DNA of 64,000 nt from Thiobacillus sp. UBA3361. GTDB taxonomy: Bacteria; Pseudomonadota; Gammaproteobacteria; Burkholderiales; Thiobacillaceae. The DNA is taken from contig DEQR01000027.1 in the NCBI GenBank assembly GCA_002360535.1, positions 1-64,000 of the forward strand, written 5' to 3'. Below are positions 57,708 to 64,000 of the stretch, piece by piece. The stretch's first letter is position 1; each line of letters begins with the position of its first letter. The notes under the pieces were generated by a model, which was not told the DNA's origin, made no database searches, and saw only the letters and a program-made list of their open reading frames with translations. The position numbers and the translations under genes were made by a program.

Positions 57708-58556
57708 ATGATCAAGCTCGCCCTGGTCAGTACCAAGGGAGGCGTGGGCAAGACCACCCTGACCGCGAATCTGGGTGCGCTGCTGGCGGACATGGGATTG
57801 CGCGTCCTGCTGATCGATGCAGACGAGAAGCCCTCCCTGTCCAAGTACTTTCGCCTCCGGCATCCATCGCCCTATGGCCTCACCCGGGTCATAACCCGGG
57901 GCCTGGTGACCCGGGAAGCCATCACCCCCATCGACTTGCCGCGGCTGGCCGGTTGTCTGGACATCGTGGTGTCCGACAGTCCGGAGATCAATCTCTCGGA
58001 CTGGCTCTACAGCCGCATCGACCGGGCCGTGCGCCTGAAGCTAGCCCTGCGCTCGCCGGACGTCGTGGACCACTACGACTGCGTCATCCTGGACGCCCAC
58101 GGCGGCGCCGGTGCCGTGGAGGACGCGGTGGCCCTGGCCGCCGATCTGCTCATCTCGCCGGTGCGGCCCGATGTGCTGAGCGGTTCGGAATTCATGGACG
58201 GCACCCTGCGCATGCTGGAGCGACTGGATGCCTCCAGCGCCATCGGTGCCGGGCTGGGCCCCATGAAGGCGGTCATCAACTGTCTGCGCCGTTCCAACAA
58301 TTCCCGGCTGGTGGCGGACACCATCCGCGAGAACTTCCTCCGCGCCCAGGGCCGGGTGACCATGCTGGATACCGTGATCCCCGACGCCAACGCCTACCAG
58401 GCGGCGGCCACCGCGCAGGTGCCGGTGCATCGCTTCGACCGGCAACGCGGCGCTGCCTCGCCCTCCGCCTACGAGGTGATGCATCGCCTGGCCTGGGAGT
58501 TGATCCCCTCCCTGCAGGGTGTGTACGCCGGACAGGAGCCCGGCCATGTCCGGTGA
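57708..58556 (+). CDS. parA: ParA/Soj-family partition ATPase
   Basis: 282 residues. The deviant Walker A is STKGGVGKTTLTANLGALLAD (key KGGVGKTT), with Asp in LLIDADEKPSLSKY and Walker B in VILDAHG. Homologous to Soj of ICE elements, needed for stable maintenance when excised. The start is the ATG at 57708; an upstream frame to 57675 is possible. Overlaps parB by 11 bases. Confidence 0.93.
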   Translation: MIKLALVSTKGGVGKTTLTANLGALLADMGLRVLLIDADEKPSLSKYFRLRHPSPYGLTRVITRGLVTREAITPIDLPRLAGCLDIVVSDSPEINLSDWLYSRIDRAVRLKLALRSPDVVDHYDCVILDAHGGAGAVEDAVALAADLLISPVRPDVLSGSEFMDGTLRMLERLDASSAIGAGLGPMKAVINCLRRSNNSRLVADTIRENFLRAQGRVTMLDTVIPDANAYQAAATAQVPVHRFDRQRGAASPSAYEVMHRLAWELIPSLQGVYAGQEPGHVR

Positions 58557-60111
58557 GCGGGGCCGGATGTCCGGCTGGGCCATGGGCACCCCCGCTGGCG
58601 ACCCACGGCAGATGTTGCGCGACCGGCTCACCCTGCCGGGTCCCGAAGATGCCGCAGTGAGATTGAAGCGCGGTGACGACCTGGACGGCGCCCGCATCCT
58701 GGTGCCCGTGCTGCAAATCCGGCCCTACGACCGCAACCCGCGCCGCGCCATCAATCCCCACTTCGAGGAGATCAAGGCCTCCATCCGGGCGGTGGGCCTC
58801 CTGACGCCATTCAACATCACCCGCCGGCCGGGGGAGGCGCATTACATGGTGTGCGGCGGTGGCAACACGCGCCTGACGATCCTCCAGCAGCTCCTTCGGG
58901 AAGGGGACAGCCGTTTCGAGCAGGTCGAGCTCACCTTCAAGGCCTGGCATGGCGACGCCGAGGCCATCGCCGGCCACCTGGGCGAGAACGAACAGCGTGG
59001 CGAGATGTGTTTCTGGGACCGGGCCGCCGGCATCATGGACGTCAAGGCCGCTCTGGAAGCCCAGGTTGGCGCCCACCTTTCCCTGCGCCAGTTCGAGGCC
59101 GAGCTCAAGCGCCTGGGGCTGCCGGTGGCCCTGGCCAACATCAGCCTGATGAAGTTCGCCCTGGACAGGCTCGCCCCCCTGGGCCAGCGCCTCACCGGTC
59201 TCGATGTGAAGCGGCTCCAGCCCCGGATGAACCTGCTCAAGCGTTTCGCGGGGCTATGGGAGATGGATGAGGCCGACTTCCAGGGGCGCATCGTCGATCC
59301 CGTCCTGCACGAACATGTCCTGAGCCTGGCGCCCGAGGCGGGCGCCGAGGCGGAGCGCCTGATGCGGCGCTGGGAATCCACCCTGGCCGCGCACTTCGGC
59401 ATCGAGAGCAAGGGGCTCACCCTGATCCTGTCCGCCATGGAGAAGCAGCCGGGCGCTCAACGCGCCGACCTGGAGACGATCACGCCGCATGCGCCACGGC
59501 ACATCGAGCCAGGCAAGACGGGTCCGTTGCCGCTGGTAATCGATTCCGCATCGAGGCCGGTTGACGCCAACGATCCGTCTCTCCGAGAGAATCAAGGCAT
59601 TCCCTCCGGTAGCCTCGATGTCTCGGACCTGCGCCAGCAGCTCAGGGAAGCCGCCGAGCGACTGGCCCGTGCCGGCGGTGTGGCCAGCTGGTTCTCCCCC
59701 ATCGACAAGCTTCCCCTGGGCTACTATATGGAAGCCGGTGCCCTGCCCCAGGATGAGGACATGGACCTGCGGCGCACCCTCTGGTGGTTGCTCGCCGTGG
59801 CTTCCGGCCAGATGGACCCCGATCTGGCCCGATCCATCCCGGAGTCCTCCCGCTGGCGCCGGGTCTATCTCAGAGAAGCGGGCATGGACGAATCCGCCTA
59901 TCCCATACTGGTGGAGGACGATCTCCTGGCCTACATCACCCAGGACGGCCAGGCCACCCTGGAGCCCTGGTCGCTGCTCCACCTGTTGCAGGACGAGGTG
60001 CTGGCCGGCCACTGCCTGGAACTGGCGAGGCTCACCGTGTTGGCCTGTTCTTCCGATGCCGTCACCTATCAGCATCTGGCCGACGTAATACACAGAAGGG
60101 GGCGAGCGTGA
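58546..60111 (+). CDS. parB: ParB-family partition protein of the ICE type
   Basis: 521 residues. The ParB N-terminal (sulfiredoxin-like) domain spans about 45-170: RPYDRNPRRA, GGGNTRL (the CTP-box position) and GENEQRGEM. The rest is ICE-specific and unusually long. Starts within the parA 3' end. The stop overlaps the next GTG (GTGA). Candidate binding sites lie at 62541-62611. Confidence 0.9.
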   Translation: MSGERGRMSGWAMGTPAGDPRQMLRDRLTLPGPEDAAVRLKRGDDLDGARILVPVLQIRPYDRNPRRAINPHFEEIKASIRAVGLLTPFNITRRPGEAHYMVCGGGNTRLTILQQLLREGDSRFEQVELTFKAWHGDAEAIAGHLGENEQRGEMCFWDRAAGIMDVKAALEAQVGAHLSLRQFEAELKRLGLPVALANISLMKFALDRLAPLGQRLTGLDVKRLQPRMNLLKRFAGLWEMDEADFQGRIVDPVLHEHVLSLAPEAGAEAERLMRRWESTLAAHFGIESKGLTLILSAMEKQPGAQRADLETITPHAPRHIEPGKTGPLPLVIDSASRPVDANDPSLRENQGIPSGSLDVSDLRQQLREAAERLARAGGVASWFSPIDKLPLGYYMEAGALPQDEDMDLRRTLWWLLAVASGQMDPDLARSIPESSRWRRVYLREAGMDESAYPILVEDDLLAYITQDGQATLEPWSLLHLLQDEVLAGHCLELARLTVLACSSDAVTYQHLADVIHRRGRA

Positions 60112-60653
60112 TCGCCCTGGATGAGCCCCATCTGCGGCTTCAGGCCCTGTCCCTGGTGCTGACCCGCCTGGAGCGGGGCGAGCCGGTCACGCCGGGTGAC
60201 GGCGGATTGAACGAACGCGCGCTCCAGCGCTTGCGCAGCCTGCCACTCGGCGAGCTGGCACGGCTGGCGGCCATCAAGCATCTACGCGTCGGCATCCTGG
60301 TGGACGGGGACAGTCTCGACCATGCGCTACGCACCCTGGACCGGCTCAGCCAGGAATCCACGCTGCTGGAGCGCTGTGTCGCCCATAACGCCCCGCGTGT
60401 CCTGCTGGCCGAGCTCTTCGGCCCACAGGCCATCGCCCTCGCCGGCCGGCAGCGCAGGCAGCGGGGCGAGCGGGCCCCACGCGGACGCCCGCGCCTGCCG
60501 GACGCGGCAACCCGGGACGGTATCCATGCCCGCTGGCATGCCCTTCAGGCCAGCGGCCTGAATCCGGCGGAACGCTACCTGGCCCTCGCCGAGGCCTACC
60601 CGGAACTCTCCCTGGCCAGCCTGCATGCCGTGGTCCACGAGTTCGACGACTAG
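60108..60653 (+). CDS. DUF2857-family ICE protein
   Basis: 181 residues from GTG (60108) in the GTGA overlap with parB. Charged helical protein with a basic central stretch (RQRRQRGERAPRGRPRLP) and the C-terminal LNPAERYLALAEAYPELSLASLH, a DUF2857 signature. Occurs next to parB and STY4528-like genes in SPI-7/PFGI-1 elements. Function unknown. Confidence 0.82.
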   Translation: MIALDEPHLRLQALSLVLTRLERGEPVTPGDGGLNERALQRLRSLPLGELARLAAIKHLRVGILVDGDSLDHALRTLDRLSQESTLLERCVAHNAPRVLLAELFGPQAIALAGRQRRQRGERAPRGRPRLPDAATRDGIHARWHALQASGLNPAERYLALAEAYPELSLASLHAVVHEFDD

Positions 60654-60655
60654 CC

Positions 60656-61060
60656 ATGGACAGATCGAGGCCGCAAACCTCCCCCTCCGGACTGCCTCTG
60701 GCCACGGCGCTGATGCTGGACATCTTCGACGAGCCCATCGTCTTCCATCGCGCCTACGTGGCCATCGCCGGGAGCATCACCGCGGCCCTGTTCTTGTCCT
60801 ATGCCGGCTATGCCTACGCGGATATACCTGAAGAGCGCGAAGGCTGGTTCACCCGCACCCAGAACGAGTGGGAACGGGATACGGGCCTGACCCGCCGCGA
60901 GCAGGAGACCGCCCGCCGGCAATTGCGCGAGCGTGGATTGCTGGAGGAACGCCGGGTGGGCATGCCGGCGGTGCTCTGGTACCGGGTGAACTGGGCAAGG
61001 CTGCGCGACAGCCTGGAGCGCCAGTCGCGCAGCCATTGGGCGGGGCGGTTGGATGAGTAG
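60656..61060 (+). CDS. Winged-helix-like protein, related to the next gene
   Basis: 134 residues. It carries one unit of a repeated pattern: DGWF or EGWFTRTQNEWERDTGL, then TRREQETARRQLRERGLLEE and a GMPAVLWYRVNW end. The next protein has two more such units. This looks like a winged helix domain of replication-initiator type. It starts 2 bases after DUF2857 and overlaps the next gene by 8 bases. Confidence 0.7.
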   Translation: MDRSRPQTSPSGLPLATALMLDIFDEPIVFHRAYVAIAGSITAALFLSYAGYAYADIPEEREGWFTRTQNEWERDTGLTRREQETARRQLRERGLLEERRVGMPAVLWYRVNWARLRDSLERQSRSHWAGRLDE

Positions 61061-62519
61061 CGCCGACCTGGCCACCCTCACCTTCCACCTGAACCGGCTC
61101 AAGGCCCTGGTGGAGGGGGACTACATCACCTACTTCCCGTCGCTGACACCCGTGTGTGGCAGCTACAAGGCCGCGGCCATGCTTTCGGTAGCCCTGGCCT
61201 GGACTCGCAACTGGCTGCACCGGCACCCGGAACGGGATGGTTGGTTCTGGAAGACCCGCGATGAGTGGCTATTGGAGACGGGCTTGTCGCGGCGTGAGCA
61301 GGAGAGCGCGCGCAAGGCATTGGTGATGCGGGGCCTCCTCAGGGAGGCAAGGCGTGGCATGCCCGCGCGCATGCATTACCGCCTCGACCTGGATTGCCTG
61401 GGGGCGCGGCTCATGAGTGGCACCCCATCGCGCCTCGCCACCTGGGATTGGGACGATCCCCAGCTGCGCCGGCTGCTGGGCCGGCCGGTAGCCCTGTATC
61501 GCCGCCTGACCTGGGTCGCCGGCTCTCTTTCCGGTGGCCTCCTGCTCTCCCAGTTGCTGATCACCTGTCGCAGGGATCTGGCCCTCAACCGAACAGCCGA
61601 TGGCTGGATCGGACATTTCCCCCAGTTGGTCGGACGTCATTGCCAATTGACGCGCCATGAAGTGGACGGTGCGCGCACCCGGCTCGCCGAGCAGGGCCTC
61701 CTGGAAACGCGCTTCACCAAGACCCTGCCCACCCATCGAGTGGTGCGCCTGGCCTTCGAGCGTCTCATCGCCGCACTGGCAGGCCACGAATCGGCCTGTA
61801 TGGCCCATTGCGCCAGTCAGGCCTTGGACAAACCGGCCATCCAGACCGGCGCTTGCCGCCATCCTGGAGTGGGACGAAACGCCCAACAGGCATGGGACGA
61901 AGCGCCCGACAGGGATGCCGTGAACCGCCCAACCAGCCGGCACCTTTCCGGAAACTCGCCATCTGGCGCCAAGCCGCGCCCCGAGCGGGTTTGCGGCCCT
62001 TCCTCGCGCGCGGGCGAATTACGGCAAGAGATAAACCCCTACCCACCCCCAGCCCCCTCTCCGGTGATCATCGTTGGATCGTCCGCGAGCGGCCATGAAA
62101 ATCGGAGTAGTGGGGAAGGTGAGCCCAAGCAAACTTCGGAACCGCCCCTCGTCTTCTCCGGCACCCTGCTGCCGGCGGAGCAGGCAGTCGCCCACCCGTG
62201 GCTGGCCGACCTGGCTCCCGCCCTGCGCCAGCTGGTGCTGGACGAACATGCCGGCATGGTGCGCGGCCGGGAGGTACGCAATCCCCTGGGCTACCTGCAC
62301 ACCCTGATCCAGGCCGCCCGAGCAGGCCGCTTCGTACCCACCATCGCCTTTCGGGTCGCACGAACCCGTGAGGAAGCCCAGGCCCGGGCCGAGGCCCAGC
62401 GCCAGGCGCGTGCAGTGCTGCGCCAAGATCCGGACCCTGCCGCACGCCTGGCCGCCCGAGAGCATCTGGCTCGCATGCGGGAGCAGCTGGGCATGGGTTC
62501 GCAAGGTGGGGCGAAATGA
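61053..62519 (+). CDS. STY4528-like ICE protein with two winged-helix-like units
   Basis: 488 residues. Unit A (about 65-120) is DGWFWKTRDEWLLETGL, REQESARKALVMRGLLREA, GMPARMHYRLDL. Unit B (about 170-235) is DGWIGHFPQLVGRHCQL, RHEVDGARTRLAEQGLLET. A long Pro/Ser-rich linker (about 255-360) leads to a helical C-terminus (about 380-488). This layout is that of the STY4528 family of pathogenicity islands; 'relaxase' in that name has not been shown and no HUH or relaxase Tyr motif is clear here. Part of a tightly packed operon. Confidence 0.75.
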   Translation: MSSADLATLTFHLNRLKALVEGDYITYFPSLTPVCGSYKAAAMLSVALAWTRNWLHRHPERDGWFWKTRDEWLLETGLSRREQESARKALVMRGLLREARRGMPARMHYRLDLDCLGARLMSGTPSRLATWDWDDPQLRRLLGRPVALYRRLTWVAGSLSGGLLLSQLLITCRRDLALNRTADGWIGHFPQLVGRHCQLTRHEVDGARTRLAEQGLLETRFTKTLPTHRVVRLAFERLIAALAGHESACMAHCASQALDKPAIQTGACRHPGVGRNAQQAWDEAPDRDAVNRPTSRHLSGNSPSGAKPRPERVCGPSSRAGELRQEINPYPPPAPSPVIIVGSSASGHENRSSGEGEPKQTSEPPLVFSGTLLPAEQAVAHPWLADLAPALRQLVLDEHAGMVRGREVRNPLGYLHTLIQAARAGRFVPTIAFRVARTREEAQARAEAQRQARAVLRQDPDPAARLAAREHLARMREQLGMGSQGGAK

Positions 62520-62540
62520 GTCCCGCAAAAAGCCTGGTTC

Positions 62541-62559
62541 GTGTTCGCACTGCGAACAC
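62541..62559. promoter_or_regulatory. 19-bp palindrome, operator or partition site (copy 1)
   Basis: GTGTTCGCACTGCGAACAC is a perfect inverted repeat around the central C (62550). It lies between the STY4528-like and PFL_4669-like genes. The second copy is 52 bp away (centre to centre). Likely bound by a dimeric protein; ParB and AlpA-like are the obvious candidates, unproven. Confidence 0.8.
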
Positions 62560-62592
62560 TCCGGAAGAGGCCGGACCTGAATCAATCCCTGG

Positions 62593-62611
62593 GTGTTCGC
62601 AGTGCGAACAC
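62593..62611. promoter_or_regulatory. 19-bp palindrome, operator or partition site (copy 2)
   Basis: GTGTTCGCAGTGCGAACAC is the same palindrome with G at its centre (62602), extended to 21 bp by G/C at each end. It lies 73 bases before the next start codon. The 52-bp spacing is close to five helical turns, which puts both copies on one face of the DNA. Confidence 0.8.
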
Positions 62612-62684
62612 CTCGACCAGTCCGTGACTGGCGCAATCGACATCGATCAGCCTGGCGCTGGCGCAATTTGAACCCACGAGGACC

Positions 62685-63728
62685 ATGATGAATTCACCGA
62701 TTCCCCTGACCCCCCCGACGTTTCGCCCCTTCGCCGATGGCTACGACCTGGAGACCGAGCGCCTGGCGCTGGCCGACCTGCTTCAGGCGGAGCAGCCAGA
62801 CGAGTCCGACCCCCGCTGGCCCAGGGTGATCGAATACACCGAGCGCCTGCGCCAATTGCAGCAGATGCAGGCCTCCTGGCAGTTGCGCAAAGGCGCGGAT
62901 GCAGTGGTGCCGGACACCGAGGCCGCGATCCAGGCGGGCAGTTTGGTGGACGAGGCGCCGGACGCCATGGTGTTGCATACCCAGGAGGCCCACCGCCTGT
63001 TCATGGGTCGGGGCCGGGATCCCCAGGGCAACCTGCAGCCCATCGTCGGCGGCAAGCGGGTGGCCGCCGCCTTGCGATCCATCTGGTATCTGTCCGGCAA
63101 CGACAATCCTTATGCCGACTGGGCGCTCATCGACACCGGCGAGCGGATCCAGCAGCTCAAGGCGGCCCTGGACGAACTGGGGCGGACCTGCGAGTCGCGC
63201 CTCGAGGCCGCGGCCCGCAAGGGGCTGATCTTCTCGATTCTCAAGTCCCGTGAGCCGGTCTCCCTGGAGCTGGGTTTCCGTTCTCCCTACGGCTACACCG
63301 TGGCCGGCCTGATCGTCGAGTACGACTTCCGGGTACGCCAGGTGAAGACCCTGGTGCGTAAGGACCTGATGACCGACGAGGAAGGACGCAAGCTGATCCG
63401 CGAGGTGACCCGCCGCATTCGGGGGGTGTTCGAGACGCCGGTGCGTTTCGAGCGCTATCTGATCCGCCCGGAATTGCGCGAACTCTCCCGCAGCGACTGG
63501 CTGCCCGGCGCCGATGGGGAAGCGGGCAAGCGGGTGAAGGCGGTGACCGGCATCTTCGGCGAGGTGCCCAAGGCGGTCTTCACCGGCACCGTGGCACCGC
63601 GTCATACCCGCCGGCGGGTGAGTCTGAGCGAGCAGGAACTGGCGCTGTTGCAGCGGGTCGCCGAGGGGGCGCTGGATGGCGAGTTCGCGGGATCTGATGA
63701 GGCCAGCGGGGAAGCCGCCCTGCTATGA
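62685..63728 (+). CDS. PFL_4669-family (TIGR03761) ICE protein
   Basis: 347 residues. The family fits: RLFMGRGRDPQGNLQPIVGGKRVAAALRSIWYLSGNDNPYADWAL is its typical centre (partly quoted), with the C-terminal GTVAPRHTRRR. Function unknown, but found in conserved position of PFGI-1/SPI-7/ICEclc elements. ATGs at 62685 and 62688, with CGAGGA upstream. The stop overlaps the next gene (ATGA). Confidence 0.88.
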   Translation: MMNSPIPLTPPTFRPFADGYDLETERLALADLLQAEQPDESDPRWPRVIEYTERLRQLQQMQASWQLRKGADAVVPDTEAAIQAGSLVDEAPDAMVLHTQEAHRLFMGRGRDPQGNLQPIVGGKRVAAALRSIWYLSGNDNPYADWALIDTGERIQQLKAALDELGRTCESRLEAAARKGLIFSILKSREPVSLELGFRSPYGYTVAGLIVEYDFRVRQVKTLVRKDLMTDEEGRKLIREVTRRIRGVFETPVRFERYLIRPELRELSRSDWLPGADGEAGKRVKAVTGIFGEVPKAVFTGTVAPRHTRRRVSLSEQELALLQRVAEGALDGEFAGSDEASGEAALL

Positions 63729-64000
63729 GTCCGGCCATGGCCTCAGCCGATGTTGTCAGCACACCGGACCTGTCCACAAAGGGCTTTAAGGGTAAGGGCG
63801 CGGCCTGGGGCAATGAAACCCGCGCCCGGCTGGCCGGCATCCGGCAAGACATGCAAGCACTGGCGCGGCAGACTCGGGCGGTGCGCGGACATGACTACCT
63901 GCTCACCGTGCACGTCCGCAAGCACAACGGCCAGCATGCCCTGCGCTGGCGCTTGGCGGGTCGCCCAGCCAGGCATGTGTCCTGGGCGGCCATCGTCGGC
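63725..64000 (+). CDS. DUF3158-family ICE protein, cut by the window edge
   Basis: 92 residues shown. The start overlaps the PFL_4669 stop (ATGA). The frame reads MSPAMASADVVSTPDLSTKG and later DYLLTVHVRKHNGQHALRWR, consistent with DUF3158 proteins that follow PFL_4669 in such elements. The 3' part lies outside the window. Confidence 0.72.
   Translation, partial: MSPAMASADVVSTPDLSTKGFKGKGAAWGNETRARLAGIRQDMQALARQTRAVRGHDYLLTVHVRKHNGQHALRWRLAGRPARHVSWAAIVG

Overview
The window is a high-GC chromosomal contig end from a Gram-negative proteobacterium. The gene order (degP-petABC-sspAB, lolCD with DUF2062 and comEC, dapB-bamE-fur) points to the Gammaproteobacteria. A phosphoribulokinase (Calvin cycle) and the SoxXA cytochromes (thiosulfate oxidation) suggest a sulfur-oxidising autotroph that stores glycogen. 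The species is not identifiable from what I can see. Bases 1-44 are Illumina library adapter, so the left edge is an artificial contig end and the first gene (a cbpA-type co-chaperone) is cut there.

Layout, left to right. 45-1595: heat-shock genes (cbpA, two hsp20) read from back-to-back sigma-32-type promoters. 1736-2214: remnants of a higBA toxin-antitoxin pair broken by a small repeat. 2242-5747: a four-gene minus-strand operon with a MoxR-type AAA+ ATPase and a VWA/metallopeptidase-like protein. 5812-8367: a Nudix hydrolase, a ten-copy heptamer repeat and htpG. 8469-12910: a three-gene sensory operon (binding-protein-like, porin-like, GGDEF-EAL). 12925-14821: dapB, bamE, divergent fur, and tRNA-Ser(GGA). 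14854-20358: a TVP38-family membrane protein, phosphoribulokinase, a HicA-like protein, a FIST protein, a WYL regulator and small genes. 20410-27351: lolC, lolD, soxX, soxA, a DUF2062 protein, comEC and a SirB-family protein. 27386-39369: a carbon-storage and hexose-phosphate cluster (pgi, glgB, glgC, a GH57 enzyme, glgA, a DsrE-like protein, gnd, zwf). 39402-48484: signalling, dominated by an operon of an H-NOX gas sensor, two hybrid histidine kinases and an HD-GYP response regulator; a small membrane protein behind a strong sigma-54 motif lies beside it. 48535-55506: a thioredoxin-domain protein, a DegP-type protease, the cytochrome bc1 operon petABC and sspAB.

From tRNA-Thr (55564) onward the window passes, through an HU gene, into a mobile region. 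From about 56.4 kb all genes lie on the plus strand, and from 57.4 kb they match the partition/replication end of an integrative and conjugative element of the ICEclc/PFGI-1/SPI-7 type: AlpA-like regulator, ParA, ParB, DUF2857, STY4528-like, PFL_4669 (TIGR03761) and DUF3158 (cut by the right edge). This block contains a triplicated winged-helix-like unit and two 19-bp palindromes whose centres are 52 bp apart.

How the genes fit together: pgi, zwf and gnd link glucose-6-phosphate to the oxidative pentose phosphate route, while glgC, glgA and glgB store glucose as glycogen and a GH57 enzyme may remodel it. Phosphoribulokinase supplies the CO2 acceptor. SoxXA feeds electrons from thiosulfate to cytochrome c, and bc1 connects quinol and cytochrome c pools. 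The H-NOX and GGDEF-EAL/HD-GYP genes suggest that nitric oxide or oxygen, together with periplasmic signals, control cyclic-di-GMP.
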